Of a stretch of 64,000 nt of DNA, positions 1 to 9,599 are shown in pieces (the stretch's first letter is position 1; each line of letters starts with the position of its first letter). Where the stretch lies: assembly GCA_900188465.1 (NCBI GenBank), contig FZPE01000001.1, positions 62,001 through 126,000 of the forward strand, read 5' to 3'. The notes below the pieces were generated by a model, which was given only the letters and a program-made list of their open reading frames with translations, made no database searches and had not been told where the DNA came from. The DNA comes from Micrococcales bacterium KH10. Lineage in GTDB: Bacteria; Actinomycetota; Actinomycetes; Actinomycetales; Cellulomonadaceae. The position numbers and the translations under genes are program-made.

Positions 1-698
1 TAGCATCAACCGGCGCAGCCACCATCACAGCAGGTGACGTGGTCACCGTGACCGGAACGGTGAGCAGCGGACTGCGCAATAAGAAGCTGGTGTTGCAACG
101 TTCCGACAGCGGCACTTGGATCAACGTGCGTGAAGGCAATGCAGGCTCAGATGGCCGCTTCAGCCTGTCGGGTGCCGTTTACGGAGCGGGTTCAGGACGA
201 TCCCTCCGTGTCGTAGCACCAGGCAAGAAAACGAATGTGGCGGTCTCGCGTTCCTGGAACGTGGACGTCTATGGGTGGTTCTATCTTGAAGATACCAAGA
301 TGACGAACTGGTCAAATCTTGGCAGTATCCCGCGTGGACGAGTGGTGTTGTACGGAACGTCTTATCCGAATTCGGTGCGCCTCGAAAATAGGAATAGTGC
401 TCAATCACGGTGGGCAGAGTTCACCTTAGCGGGTGCATGCACAGATCTGCGGAGTGTGGCAGGTGTTGATGACTCTTCTTCATCAGGCGCAACCATGAGA
501 CTCGAAGTATTTGCTGACGAGGCCGCAGCCTTGCCTGCATTTGTGAAACGAGTCGGCGATACACCGGCTGAAATCAATGTCCCGATATCTGGTGCGTTCC
601 GGCTCAAGTTGCAGTCGACATGGCTAAGCGGTGGCAGCGGAAACAGCGGGTACGGTGATCCGCAAGTCCGTTGCCTTTCCCAACCGAACCCGCGCTGA
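1..698 (+). CDS. Secreted protein with Ig-like and NPCBM-like domains, 5' partial
   Basis: The reading frame is open to the left edge (first full codon at base 3), so the N-terminus and any signal peptide are outside the window. About 230 residues are visible. The first 75 look like a bacterial Ig-like beta domain of the type repeated in actinobacterial surface proteins. Residues from about 85 to the end resemble the NPCBM/NEW2 carbohydrate-binding module: Trp-rich start, GVDDSSSSGATMRLEVFAD in the middle and YGDPQVRC at the end. This suggests an exported protein binding glycans or the cell wall. No catalytic domain is visible. The domain call rests on recognised pattern only; a hairpin follows the stop. 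Confidence 0.6.
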   Translation, partial: ASTGAATITAGDVVTVTGTVSSGLRNKKLVLQRSDSGTWINVREGNAGSDGRFSLSGAVYGAGSGRSLRVVAPGKKTNVAVSRSWNVDVYGWFYLEDTKMTNWSNLGSIPRGRVVLYGTSYPNSVRLENRNSAQSRWAEFTLAGACTDLRSVAGVDDSSSSGATMRLEVFADEAAALPAFVKRVGDTPAEINVPISGAFRLKLQSTWLSGGSGNSGYGDPQVRCLSQPNPR

Positions 699-738
699 CG
701 CCATCTCCGCAGTCCGTGAGATTGAGTTCGCACATCTA

Positions 739-780
739 ACGGTGGTGTTCGTGCCCAGCATCGGGCGCGGACACCACCGT
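739..780 (+). terminator. Hairpin terminator after the NPCBM gene
   Basis: ACGGTGGTGT (739-748) and ACACCACCGT (771-780) form a perfect 10-bp stem. The 22-base interior can fold into a second small stem (GCCC/GGGC). It lies between the upstream stop and metK. There is no clear T-run, as is common in high-GC actinobacteria. Confidence 0.6.
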
Positions 781-823
781 CTCGCATAGGGGACACTTCC
801 CGTCCGCAACGTGGACTTAGGCG

Positions 824-829
824 TACCCT
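824..829 (+). promoter_or_regulatory. -10 hexamer for leaderless metK
   Basis: TACCCT lies 7 bases before the metK ATG, the spacing expected if transcription starts at the start codon. No convincing -35 is seen. Confidence 0.4.
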
Positions 830-836
830 TGTTCTC

Positions 837-2033
837 ATGCCCGATGACATGCGCCTGTTTACCTCTGAGTCAGTCACTGAGGGTCACCCAGACAAAATCT
901 GTGACCAGATCTCGGACGCGATTCTCGACTCGATCATCGAACAAGACCCGGCTGCTCGTGTAGCGGTTGAGACGATGGTGACCACGGGACTCGTTCATGT
1001 CGCAGGAGAGGTGACTACCGAGGCATACGTCGAAATCCCTCAGATCGTACGCAATGTGGTGCGCCGTATCGGATACACCTCCTCTGACATCGGCTTTGAC
1101 GGCTCATCGTGCGGCGTATCGGTATCCATCGGGCAGCAGTCGCCTGATATCGCACAGGGTGTCGATAAATCACTCGAACTGCGCACCGACGGCAGCGAGC
1201 ATGACCAATTCGACTACCAGGGCGCCGGCGACCAAGGCTTGATGTTCGGGTATGCCTGCGATGAGACACCTCAGTTGCTGCCGTTGCCGATCTGGACTGC
1301 TCACCGGCTAGCCGAACGGCTCGCAGTCGTGCGCAAAGAGGGAATCATCGAGGACTTGCGTCCCGACGGCAAGACTCAGGTCACCTTCGCATATGACGGA
1401 GACCGTCCCGTTGCCCTGGACACAGTCGTGCTCTCGACGCAGCACGGACCGGGATGGAGTCAAGAGCTTCTGGCAGCACAGATACGCGAACACGTCATCG
1501 TGCCTGTACTCGCTCAGGTGGAGCTTCCTACAACGGACGCGCAACTGATCATCAACCCCACCGGCACATTCGTCATCGGCGGCCCGCAAGGCGACGCGGG
1601 TTTGACCGGCCGCAAGATCATCGTGGACACCTACGGCGGTGCGGCACGCCATGGCGGGGGAGCCTTCAGCGGAAAGGACCCGTCGAAGGTCGACCGCTCT
1701 GCGGCCTACGCGACACGGTGGGTGGCGAAGAACGTAGTAGCAGCAGGGTTGGCCTCGCGCTGCGAGGTCCAGGTGGCGTACGCCATCGGACGAGCCCACC
1801 CCGTCGGCCTCTACGTCGAGACCTTTGGTACAGCAACTGTCGATGAGGCTGCGATCGTGCAAGCGATCAAAGAGGTGTTCGATCTGCGTCCTGCCGCAAT
1901 CGTGCACGATCTGGATCTGCTACGGCCCATCTACCAGGCTACGGCGGCCTATGGGCACTTTGGACGCGAACTCGACGATTTCACCTGGGAGAACACAGAC
2001 CGCACCGCTGATCTCCTCGCTGCGGTGAAATAG
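837..2033 (+). CDS. metK: S-adenosylmethionine synthetase
   Basis: This cytosolic enzyme makes S-adenosylmethionine from methionine and ATP. Its 398 residues are normal for the family. The N-terminal signature [16 protein letters not shown] (about residues 16-31), [12 protein letters not shown] (about 130) and [16 protein letters not shown] (about 273) are all intact; they cover the ATP, metal and triphosphate sites. The ATG at 837 has no Shine-Dalgarno sequence but a -10-like hexamer 7 bases upstream, so a leaderless message is likely. It is the first gene of the metK-priA-fmt-rsmB-rpe block common in actinobacteria. No SAM riboswitch is visible in the 138-base gap upstream. Confidence 0.97.
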   Translation: MPDDMRLFTSESVTEGHPDKICDQISDAILDSIIEQDPAARVAVETMVTTGLVHVAGEVTTEAYVEIPQIVRNVVRRIGYTSSDIGFDGSSCGVSVSIGQQSPDIAQGVDKSLELRTDGSEHDQFDYQGAGDQGLMFGYACDETPQLLPLPIWTAHRLAERLAVVRKEGIIEDLRPDGKTQVTFAYDGDRPVALDTVVLSTQHGPGWSQELLAAQIREHVIVPVLAQVELPTTDAQLIINPTGTFVIGGPQGDAGLTGRKIIVDTYGGAARHGGGAFSGKDPSKVDRSAAYATRWVAKNVVAAGLASRCEVQVAYAIGRAHPVGLYVETFGTATVDEAAIVQAIKEVFDLRPAAIVHDLDLLRPIYQATAAYGHFGRELDDFTWENTDRTADLLAAVK

Positions 2034-2081
2034 TCCCTCAACTCGTCGCCGAATGTCACCGGGTTGTGGTGGGATATCTCC

Positions 2082-4256
2082 ATGACGGATTCGCATTTCG
2101 GTGATCAGCTGGCTCTGCCAGGGCTGCCGAAAGCGCGCGTGTCCAAACAGCGCCGTCAAGATGGTGTCGCCATTGCCAACACCAACCCGGTCGTCTCGGT
2201 TCTGCCTGACTTGACAGCGTTGCACCTTGATCGCCCCTTCGACTATCTGGTCCCAGAAGAGCTCGACACGCAAATCCAACCCGGGGTGCGGGTATCGGTG
2301 CGGTTTGGCGGTCGCACGGTAGACGCCACGGTGCTGTCCCGGAGTGAAGAATCGGACTTTGAGGGAAATCTGCAACCGATTCGCCGCCTGATCTCTGATG
2401 TCGTCATTGCGCCGCCCAGCACACTGACACTGTGCCGGGCGGTAGCCGACTACTACGCCACGAACATGGCTGAGGTACTAGGTGCAGCGATACCGCCTCG
2501 TCATGCCCGCACCGAGAAGGCTGTTCTAGCCCATGTGACTGGCGCCAACACCGAGCCGAAACAAGCACCACCTGACACCTCGCACGCGCTGTGGGCTGAT
2601 TACCACGGTGGGACGGCATTTCTCACCCGTCTGGCGGCGGGCCAATTGCTGCGGGCGGTATGGACCGTGCTGCCCAATGCCGAACACCCCACCGCGCCTT
2701 GGGTGCGCGGTATCGTCTCGGCGATCCGCACCGTTACCGATCTAGGGCGCGGAGCCCTCGTTGTCCTGCCCGACGATCGGGATGTCAACCGACTCCTTGC
2801 CGGGCTTCATCATGCGGGATTGAGCGAATGGTCGCTCGATGATCCCACAGGTGACGTGGTCCGGCTCCAAGCGAGCCAGGGGCCAGCGGCTCGCTACGGC
2901 GCGTATCTGGCTGCAACGCTCGGTCAGGCGCGGATCGTGATCGGCACGCGAGCCTCCGCCTACGCCCCGGTCGCGGACCTGGGGCTTATGGTGTGCTGGG
3001 ACGATGCCGACGATTCCCATATCGCGGAGCGGCACCCGCGTACCAGCACGGTCGAGATTCTCCGACTGCGCAGCGAGCTGGAGTCGGTGTCGCTCTTGGT
3101 GGCGGGGGTTGACCGGTCATTGCGGGTGCAACAGCTCATCGAATCTGGCTGGGCGCGCGGCGTCGAAGCCGACCGGGCGCTGACTCGTCGTTTTGCACCG
3201 CGCGTTCGAGTGATCACCGAAGCCGACCGCGAACAAGCCGGGGGAGAGGGCCACACCAGGCTTCCGCCGCAAGTGTGGCGAGTCCTGCGTGAAGGGCTCG
3301 ACCGCGGGCCTGTGCTTGTTCAAGTGCCGCGGGCGGGCTACATTCCGGCGTTGGCCTGCGCGGGCTGTCGCCAACAGGCCCACTGCAGAAATTGTGGCGG
3401 CCCGTTACAGCTCACCCAGGGAACAGTCCGTCATCAACAGATCGCCGCGGGAAGCGCACAGTGCGGCTGGTGCGGCACGTTGGGCGGCAACTGGCGGTGC
3501 CCCGACTGCGGGCAGACACACCTGCGGTCGATCCGAATCGGCTCCGCTCGTACCGCTGAGGAACTGGGACGAGCCTTCCCACGCACGCCGGTCAAACTAT
3601 CCGGCCTGGGCACCGCATCTGGCGTGATCGATGAAGTCAGCGAACGGCGATGCCTGGTGGTGGCGACTCCCGGGGCAGAACCCTATGCGCGCGGCGGCTA
3701 CACCGCGGCAGCCATTTTGGACGCAGACGTGATGACCAGCTTGCCGATGATGAATGCGGAGGCTGACGCGTTGCATCGATGGTTCATGGCTGCACATCTG
3801 GTTCGGCCTGCCCACACCGGAGGAAACGTCGCCATCGTGGGACAGGGGGCCACAGCAGCCTTACAGTCGCTTGTACGTTGGGATCCGGCAGGGTTCGCGA
3901 GCCGGGAACTGCTCGAACGCCATGAGGCAGGGCTGCCACCGGCTTATCGCATTGCCTCCGTCACGGGGGATTCGCTAGCCGTCGCAGAACTGCTGCGCAC
4001 TGTCGATTTCGACGACGACGTGCTCGTCCTGGGCCCGGCACCATTGCCTAGCCGAGATGAAAATCCACGACCAGGCACACAGGCTGAGCGGATCCCGCAG
4101 GAACAGACCATGCAGCCACAGGTGCGCGCATTGATCAAGGTGCCAGCGGTCAAGAGCGGGTATCTCGCCGCGACGCTGAAATCGGCATTGGGCAGTGCGA
4201 GCGCCGCACGCCGACTTGACCACATTCGGGTCGAACTGGACCCGACACGGCTCTAA
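2082..4256 (+). CDS. priA: Primosomal protein N' (PriA), actinobacterial degenerate form
   Basis: PriA reloads the replisome at stalled forks. The ATG at 2082 gives 724 residues. The N-terminal DNA-binding domain (about 35-110) is recognisable, and the eight-cysteine zinc region (about 425-485: CAGCRQQAHCRNCGG, then CGWCG and CPDCG) is complete. The helicase core is eroded: no Walker A GKT is visible where expected, and the DEAH box is replaced by WDDADD. Actinobacterial PriA proteins are known to be annotated as probable primosomal protein N' for this reason. It likely keeps a structural rather than a helicase role. It follows metK by 48 bases and precedes fmt. Confidence 0.9.
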   Translation: MTDSHFGDQLALPGLPKARVSKQRRQDGVAIANTNPVVSVLPDLTALHLDRPFDYLVPEELDTQIQPGVRVSVRFGGRTVDATVLSRSEESDFEGNLQPIRRLISDVVIAPPSTLTLCRAVADYYATNMAEVLGAAIPPRHARTEKAVLAHVTGANTEPKQAPPDTSHALWADYHGGTAFLTRLAAGQLLRAVWTVLPNAEHPTAPWVRGIVSAIRTVTDLGRGALVVLPDDRDVNRLLAGLHHAGLSEWSLDDPTGDVVRLQASQGPAARYGAYLAATLGQARIVIGTRASAYAPVADLGLMVCWDDADDSHIAERHPRTSTVEILRLRSELESVSLLVAGVDRSLRVQQLIESGWARGVEADRALTRRFAPRVRVITEADREQAGGEGHTRLPPQVWRVLREGLDRGPVLVQVPRAGYIPALACAGCRQQAHCRNCGGPLQLTQGTVRHQQIAAGSAQCGWCGTLGGNWRCPDCGQTHLRSIRIGSARTAEELGRAFPRTPVKLSGLGTASGVIDEVSERRCLVVATPGAEPYARGGYTAAAILDADVMTSLPMMNAEADALHRWFMAAHLVRPAHTGGNVAIVGQGATAALQSLVRWDPAGFASRELLERHEAGLPPAYRIASVTGDSLAVAELLRTVDFDDDVLVLGPAPLPSRDENPRPGTQAERIPQEQTMQPQVRALIKVPAVKSGYLAATLKSALGSASAARRLDHIRVELDPTRL

Positions 4257-4262
4257 CACTGC

Positions 4263-4268
4263 TAGGCT
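4263..4268 (+). promoter_or_regulatory. -10 hexamer for leaderless fmt
   Basis: TAGGCT lies 8 bases before the fmt ATG. The same hexamer precedes rpe, hisE, pafB and the membrane protein gene ending at 26229. Confidence 0.45.
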
Positions 4269-4276
4269 CGAACGCC

Positions 4277-5227
4277 ATGCGCATTCTGTTCGCAGGCACA
4301 CCAGACGTTGCCGTTCCCGCACTCGAAGCACTCCATGAGTCGGACCATGAGGTTGTCGCCGTGCTGACCCGCGCCGATGCTAGGCGTGGCCGGGGCCGTA
4401 CCCTGCATCCGTCACCGGTGAAGGAACGCGCGCTAGAACTTGGCATCGAAGTGCTGACCGATGCCCCACATGGAGACGAATTCCTGGCGAAGCTAGCCGA
4501 ACTTGAGGTCGATGTGGCTGCTGTGGTCGCATATGGTCAGATTCTTCGTCCCGAGATACTCGACGCTGTGCCGAACGGTTGGATCAACCTGCATTTTTCG
4601 GTACTACCTGCCTGGCGCGGGGCCGCGCCGGTACAACGGGCGATCATCTCCGGTGACGAGTTTTCTGGAGCAAGTACGTTCGTGATTGAACCTGAACTCG
4701 ACTCTGGTCCCATTATCGGCGTGATGACGCAGCGCATACCGAAGCGTGCTACCGCCGGCGACCTCCTCGATTCCCTTGCGCAAAGCGGAGCCGGGCTGCT
4801 CGTCAGAACAATGGATGCGGTGGCTGACGGCACAGTCTCGCCAGTCGAGCAATCGCCAGATGGCGTCAGCTACGCGCCAAAGCTCACAACGCAGGAAGGC
4901 TGCATCGCCTGGCAACAGCCAGCGCTGCACATCGATCGATTGGTGCGAGGGTTCACTCCGAACCCTGGCGCCTGGACCACATTGCCCGACGGAGCGCGGC
5001 TCGGCATCGGACCAGTTGAACTCGCCCAGGCGCAGCCTGCGGAAGTCACCGAACCGCTGGCACCGGGGCAAGTGCTCGTGACACGGCACGCGGTCTATGT
5101 CGGCACCGGGACCGTACCGGTGAAGTTGGGCGATGTGCGACCGCCCGGAAAACGCGCCATGGTCGCCGCGGACTGGGCCCGCGGCGCCCGGCTTTCACCC
5201 GAGACAGTACTGGGAGAACAATCATGA
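4277..5227 (+). CDS. fmt: Methionyl-tRNA formyltransferase
   Basis: It formylates initiator Met-tRNA using 10-formyltetrahydrofolate. The 316 residues match the family. The N-terminal Rossmann catalytic domain starts MRILFAGTPDVAVPALEAL. The active-site segment has NLHFSVLPAWRGAAP near residue 105, with the conserved His and a downstream ELDSGPI with the catalytic Asp. The C-terminal half is the tRNA-binding OB-like domain. The stop overlaps the rsmB start as ATGA, so the two are translationally coupled. The start at 4277 follows TAGGCT by 8 bases with no Shine-Dalgarno sequence. Confidence 0.97.
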   Translation: MRILFAGTPDVAVPALEALHESDHEVVAVLTRADARRGRGRTLHPSPVKERALELGIEVLTDAPHGDEFLAKLAELEVDVAAVVAYGQILRPEILDAVPNGWINLHFSVLPAWRGAAPVQRAIISGDEFSGASTFVIEPELDSGPIIGVMTQRIPKRATAGDLLDSLAQSGAGLLVRTMDAVADGTVSPVEQSPDGVSYAPKLTTQEGCIAWQQPALHIDRLVRGFTPNPGAWTTLPDGARLGIGPVELAQAQPAEVTEPLAPGQVLVTRHAVYVGTGTVPVKLGDVRPPGKRAMVAADWARGARLSPETVLGEQS

Positions 5228-6798
5228 GCCGTGATTCACAACCTGATGAACGCCATAATGAGCGACGTTACGAACGCCGGGAGGGCGCATCCTGGAACGA
5301 CCGCCGTGACCGCTCTCAAGAAGACGAGAACCGCAACCGGCACGGCCGACAGCGATCCTCTTCCCGCATGCGCGGCGAGAAGAACTACTCCAGCCAGGCC
5401 CCGAGTCAGCGTCGCCGAGTCAGTGACTCACCGCGAAATGTCGCTTTCGACGTGCTGTGCGATGTGGATGTGAAGGATGCGTACGCGAACTTGGTGCTGC
5501 CTAGTCGTCTGGCGCGAGCCGGGTTGAGCGGGCGCGACGCTGGATTCGCGACTGAGTTGGCATACGGCACACTGCGAATGCGCGGTAAATACGATGCAAT
5601 CTTGGCGGCTTGCGTGGACCGGCCGCTATCGGCTCTGGACAACAGTGTCGTCAACGCGCTGAGGTTGGGCTGCCACCAGCTCTTGGCGATGCGCGTGCCA
5701 CCGCACGCCGCGGTCTCGCAGACCGTCGCGCTGGTTCGGGAACGCGTCGGGGCCGGGCCGGGTCAGTTGGTCAACGCAGTGTTGCGCAAGGTCTCCGCCA
5801 AGTCGGCCGACGAGTGGGACGAAGAACTCAGCGCAGATATCGAGGACGATATCGAACGGCTCGCGGTGCTCGAGTCGCATCCGACCTGGGTGGTGCGGGC
5901 GTTACGCGGTGCGCTCGTGGCGCACGGCCGTGAATCCGGCGAAGTCAGCAGTTTGCTTACCGCCGACAACGAGGCGGCGACTGTCATGCTGGTGGCGCGG
6001 CCGCCGTTATCGACCCCGCAAGAGATTCTCGACGAAGTGCCGGGGACTCTGGCCGCGCAATACTCGCCGCTGGGTGTAGCGTCGCCATCGGTGGCCCCAC
6101 GTAATATCGGGCTGATCCGTAACGGGTTAGCTGGCGTTCAAGACGAAGGCAGTCAGCTGGTCGCGTTGGCGTTGGCCAACACGCCCATTGACGGTGACGA
6201 CGAGCGGTGGCTAGACATGTGTGCCGGCCCGGGCGGTAAGTCCGCACTTCTGGCGATGCTGGCCGCGCAGCGCGGTGCCCGGCTCGTTGCCAATGAGGTG
6301 AGCGAACATCGCACCCGGCTCGTTCAAGACAACCTGCAGGCAGTGCCAGCGGCCTCGGTCGAAGCGGTACGAACTGGCGATGGACGCGAAATCGGGGCTG
6401 ACGAGCCGGGGGCCTACGATCGTGTCCTTGTCGATGCGCCGTGCACCGGTCTGGGTGCGCTGCGCCGCCGCCCAGAAGCACGCTGGCGCAAAGAGCCCCG
6501 CGACGTGCCAGCCTTGGCCGCACTGCAGCGCGAACTGCTCGCCTCGGCTTTGGACGCGGTCCGTCCGGGTGGTGTCGTTGCCTATGTGACGTGCTCGCCG
6601 CACCACGCTGAGACCATTCTTCCGGTCGATGACGTGCTGGCGAAACGTGATGACGTGCAGTTGATCGACGCGGTACCTGTCGTGCAGGACGTTGCGGTGA
6701 ATCCGATTGAGCTCGGTGAGGGGCCGCGAGTGCAGCTCTGGCCGCATGTGCACCACACAGATGCGATGCATCTGGCCTTGCTGAGACGACTAGGCTGA
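5224..6798 (+). CDS. rsmB: 16S rRNA (cytosine-C5)-methyltransferase
   Basis: This SAM-dependent enzyme methylates C967 (E. coli numbering) of 16S rRNA. Of its 524 residues, the first 65 are a charged, Arg/Glu/Asn-rich disordered extension seen in actinobacterial orthologues. A NusB-like RNA-binding domain follows (about 70-190). The methyltransferase domain has a SAM-binding [10 protein letters not shown] (about 331), motif [20 protein letters not shown] (about 403) and catalytic TCSPHH (about 455). Both cysteines used by this family are present. It is coupled to fmt by a 4-base overlap, and rpe starts 5 bases after its stop. Confidence 0.95.
   Translation: MSRDSQPDERHNERRYERREGASWNDRRDRSQEDENRNRHGRQRSSSRMRGEKNYSSQAPSQRRRVSDSPRNVAFDVLCDVDVKDAYANLVLPSRLARAGLSGRDAGFATELAYGTLRMRGKYDAILAACVDRPLSALDNSVVNALRLGCHQLLAMRVPPHAAVSQTVALVRERVGAGPGQLVNAVLRKVSAKSADEWDEELSADIEDDIERLAVLESHPTWVVRALRGALVAHGRESGEVSSLLTADNEAATVMLVARPPLSTPQEILDEVPGTLAAQYSPLGVASPSVAPRNIGLIRNGLAGVQDEGSQLVALALANTPIDGDDERWLDMCAGPGGKSALLAMLAAQRGARLVANEVSEHRTRLVQDNLQAVPAASVEAVRTGDGREIGADEPGAYDRVLVDAPCTGLGALRRRPEARWRKEPRDVPALAALQRELLASALDAVRPGGVVAYVTCSPHHAETILPVDDVLAKRDDVQLIDAVPVVQDVAVNPIELGEGPRVQLWPHVHHTDAMHLALLRRLG
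6791..6796 (+). promoter_or_regulatory. -10 hexamer for leaderless rpe
   Basis: TAGGCT sits inside the last codons of rsmB, 7 bases before the rpe ATG. Confidence 0.45.
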
Positions 6799-6803
6799 TC
6801 GCT

Positions 6804-7466
6804 ATGAGTGTGCAGATCTCACCAAGTATCCTTTCGGCCGATTTCGCGAATCTGAAGGACGACCTCGCCGCGATCAAAGATGCCGACTGGGCCCACGTCG
6901 ATGTGATGGACAACCATTTCGTGCCCAACCTGACCTTGGGTCTTCCGGTGGTCGAACGTATTTGCCAGGTGAGCCCGATCCCCATCGATGCGCATCTGAT
7001 GATCGAAGACCCAGACCGGTGGGCGCCTCAGTACGCGGAGGCGGGCGCCGCCTCCGTGACTTTTCACGCTGAAGCGGCCACCGCACCGGTGCGCTTGGCG
7101 CGTGAACTGCGCCGCCTTGGCGCCCGTGCCGGTTTGGCATTGCGCCCGGCTACGCCCGTAGAGCCATTCTTGGATCTGCTCGGCGAAATCGACATGCTGT
7201 TGGTGATGACAGTGGAACCAGGGTTCGGCGGCCAGTCCTTCATCGAGTCGATGCTGCCCAAGATCGAACGGACTCGGGCGGCAATCAATGCAGCGAATCT
7301 GCCGGTCTGGTTGCAAGTCGACGGCGGTATCAGTCCGGCAACCATCGAACGAGCCGCCGCTGCGGGAGCTGACGTGTTCGTGGCAGGTTCAGCCGTCTAT
7401 GGCGCCGACGATATTCCTGATCGGATCGCACAACTACGCGAACAAGCAGCGCGGCACAGCCACTGA
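6804..7466 (+). CDS. rpe: Ribulose-phosphate 3-epimerase
   Basis: It interconverts ribulose 5-phosphate and xylulose 5-phosphate in the pentose phosphate pathway. The 220-residue TIM barrel begins [12 protein letters not shown]. It shows the metal/catalytic segments [37 protein letters not shown] and QVDGGI. Ribulose 5-phosphate is also the substrate of RibBA encoded 3 kb downstream, so the proximity makes metabolic sense. A short palindrome 130 bases after the stop may end the transcript. Confidence 0.97.
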   Translation: MSVQISPSILSADFANLKDDLAAIKDADWAHVDVMDNHFVPNLTLGLPVVERICQVSPIPIDAHLMIEDPDRWAPQYAEAGAASVTFHAEAATAPVRLARELRRLGARAGLALRPATPVEPFLDLLGEIDMLLVMTVEPGFGGQSFIESMLPKIERTRAAINAANLPVWLQVDGGISPATIERAAAAGADVFVAGSAVYGADDIPDRIAQLREQAARHSH

Positions 7467-7598
7467 CACGGCTGGGAATCTCCGGCTAGGGGCGCCCTGG
7501 AGCGGTCCGTAACGAATTTGGTGTGCAATGACCTAAGAATCTGGGTCAGACCCTTGATGATCGCGGCAATTAGTGGGATTGTCAGAAGGTGGACAGAT

Positions 7599-7618
7599 CG
7601 CACAAATTGTGCGGTTTT
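7599..7618 (+). terminator. Possible weak terminator after rpe
   Basis: CGCACAA-A-TTGTGCG (7599-7613) is a perfect 15-base palindrome followed by GGTTTT. It lies in the 243-base gap between rpe and the pilin gene. It could equally be a protein-binding site for the pilin promoter. Nothing else gene-like is seen in the gap. Confidence 0.35.
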
Positions 7619-7709
7619 GGACATATTTAGTCTGACTTTAGTTACCGAGACGGGCGGATGGCACCAACGTGGGTGCCAGTCGTTCGATAGCACTAGGAGG
7701 CAATGCCTC

Positions 7710-8144
7710 ATGCGCATTTACTTTCCACCACCTGACCACGATGCTTCCCGGAAGGACGCTGGCTTCACCCTGATTGAGATTCTGGTAGTGATCATCATCA
7801 TCGGGATTCTCGCCGCCATCGCCATTCCCATGTTCATGACCCAGCGGCAAAAAGCCGCTGACGCATCCATCCAAAGCGATCTACGAACCCTCGCCCACGC
7901 AGTCATCGCACTCGAGATCGACGAGAAGGAGGTGACATTAGACAACCTGAGTGACGGTGGAATACGACTGACGCCCGGAGTCAGCATCGCGGTGCACACC
8001 CATGGTGCCAGACACCATTGCCTACGGGGATCCAAGATCTCCGGCGCTACTGCCACCCGCGATTGGTTCTACACCACAGATTCTGGCCTGGACACCAGCC
8101 TCACCTCATGTTCGGGGGCAAGCCTGTTCAGCGTCACGAACTAG
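7710..8144 (+). CDS. Type IV pilin-like protein (prepilin)
   Basis: A 144-residue prepilin. An 18-residue charged leader ends in Gly18, followed by the class III signal GFTLIEILVVIIIIGILAA: cleavage after Gly18, mature Phe19, and Glu at mature position 5. A helix of about 20 hydrophobic residues follows, then a soluble head with two cysteines (CLRGSK and TSCSGA) that may pair. The ATG at 7710 is chosen because AGGAGG lies 9 bases upstream; longer in-frame starts would add an implausible leader. No prepilin peptidase, assembly ATPase or platform protein is nearby. It probably forms surface filaments or a pseudopilus with machinery encoded elsewhere. Confidence 0.85.
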   Translation: MRIYFPPPDHDASRKDAGFTLIEILVVIIIIGILAAIAIPMFMTQRQKAADASIQSDLRTLAHAVIALEIDEKEVTLDNLSDGGIRLTPGVSIAVHTHGARHHCLRGSKISGATATRDWFYTTDSGLDTSLTSCSGASLFSVTN

Positions 8145-8210
8145 CGCTGCGGTCCTGGTAGGACAATACGCCTGCGCTTGTGTGCGAAGATATTGGGTGG
8201 AAGTAACGAC

Positions 8211-8329
8211 ATGCTCTGGGATCGGTGAAAGCCCGAACCGGCGGTGATAGTCCGCGAACCGCGCGTCAGCGCGTGGTTGACTCGGTGAAATTCCGAGACC
8301 GACGGTAACAGTCCGGATGGGAAGAGCAT
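8211..8329 (+). ncRNA. FMN riboswitch (RFN element)
   Basis: The closing stem P1 is ATGCTCT (8211-8217) with AGAGCAT (8323-8329). Between them are the conserved RFN pieces: CCGGCGGTGATAGTCCGCGA (8238-8257), GGTGAAATTCCGA (8284-8296) and GACGGTAACAGTCCGGATGG (8301-8320). It precedes the riboflavin operon and should repress it when FMN is high. A G-rich Shine-Dalgarno (8386-8393) lies about 57 bases after P1 and could be sequestered, so translational control is likely. Confidence 0.95.
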
Positions 8330-8400
8330 TGGCGGTCGCGGCACTTTGGTGTCGCCATACTGCTATGCGCCCAGAGCCCTACCCCGGGGGGAGGCGCGTG

Positions 8401-9597
8401 GTGACTGTAGGGGATTGGGCCAAGGCCGACCTTGCCGAGATACCGGGCGGCGCAATCTCACTGGCACAAGCGCTCGACCTCGCTGTTGACTTCGCCCTAC
8501 GAGGACCTGGCGGTGGAGTAAACCCACAAGTCGGGTGCGTCCTGCTGACTCCTGTTACAGCAGCTGAAACCGGGGGAGCCCCGCGCTATCGTGTGCTGTC
8601 CTACGGGTGGCACGACGGTGCAGGCACTGCGCACGCTGAAGTCGCCGCGCTGCAACGTGCGCGGCGCAACAAGATTGACGTACGAGGCTGCACTGCGGTG
8701 GTCACATTACAGCCGTGCAACAGCACCGGGCGAACAGGTCCATGCGCCCAAGCGTTAAGCGACGCCCAGGTAGGCGCGGTTCACTACGCTGTCGGCGATC
8801 CAGCAGCGCAAACCGCACGGAGCGACCAACTATTGCGCTCACACGGGATAGCGGTTTGCGGCCCACGGGAACTCGTCGCACAAAGTGACGGCCCCTTCCC
8901 GGTTGAGGCCACGGCGAATGAGCACACGCAATCGATACGCGCAGCCGTCCAGCGTGCGGAAGAACTGGTGCGGCCCTGGTTGCATTCGCAACGACTGGGT
9001 CGCCCTTACGTGATTGCGAAGCAAGCGACCAGCCTGGACGGGAGAATCGCTGCGCCAGACGGCACCAGCCAATGGATCACCGGGCCGCGAGCACGCGAAC
9101 ACGCCCATCGGGTGCGCGCTCGTAGTGGAGCCATTTTGGTGGGAACGCAGACCGTGCTCACTGACAACCCGTCGCTGACGGCGCGCGACTGCGACGGATC
9201 GCTCACTCCAAGGCAACCGCATCGCATTGTGATGGGAAACCGTGATCTTCCCGCTGACGCACGTGTGCGAACTGTCCCCGGGGAACTGACGCACATTCGT
9301 AGCCACAACCCGCATGACGCAGTGAAGCAGTTATGGGAACAAGGCATCAGCAGTGTGATCGTTGAAGGTGGCAGCCACATATCGGCTGCATTCTTCGCGG
9401 CTGACCTCGTCGATGAAATACATACCTACCTGGCCCCGTTGGTCATGGGGGAGCGTTCTCGTTCTGCCATCGCAGATCTGGGAATCAAGACACTGAGCCA
9501 GGCTCCGCGATACCACTTGGCCCACGTAGCGCAATTAGGTGACGATGTCGTGCTGATCGCACGGCACGCCCGAGTAGTGACCCTGGAAGGTGCGTGA
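8401..9597 (+). CDS. ribD: Bifunctional riboflavin deaminase/reductase
   Basis: It performs the deamination and reduction of the pyrimidine intermediate in riboflavin synthesis. With the GTG at 8401 it has 398 residues. That start is chosen because GGGGGGAGG ends 7 bases upstream; an ATG at 8365 is in frame but has no such site and abuts the riboswitch. The deaminase half has zinc/catalytic HAE near residue 78 and PCNSTGRTGPC near 104. The reductase half starts near 205 (KQATSLDGRIAAPDG) and has a conserved VEGGSHISAAF segment. The usual LEPCNH reads LQPCNS here, a small oddity near the zinc site. First gene of the operon. Confidence 0.93.
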   Translation: MTVGDWAKADLAEIPGGAISLAQALDLAVDFALRGPGGGVNPQVGCVLLTPVTAAETGGAPRYRVLSYGWHDGAGTAHAEVAALQRARRNKIDVRGCTAVVTLQPCNSTGRTGPCAQALSDAQVGAVHYAVGDPAAQTARSDQLLRSHGIAVCGPRELVAQSDGPFPVEATANEHTQSIRAAVQRAEELVRPWLHSQRLGRPYVIAKQATSLDGRIAAPDGTSQWITGPRAREHAHRVRARSGAILVGTQTVLTDNPSLTARDCDGSLTPRQPHRIVMGNRDLPADARVRTVPGELTHIRSHNPHDAVKQLWEQGISSVIVEGGSHISAAFFAADLVDEIHTYLAPLVMGERSRSAIADLGIKTLSQAPRYHLAHVAQLGDDVVLIARHARVVTLEGA

Positions 9598-9599
9598 CG

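Noticed and set aside
5984-6985. A 333-codon open frame on the minus strand over rsmB/rpe
   Set aside because: It is antisense to two well-supported genes and its product is Arg/Ala/Pro-rich low complexity, as expected from GC-rich shadow frames.
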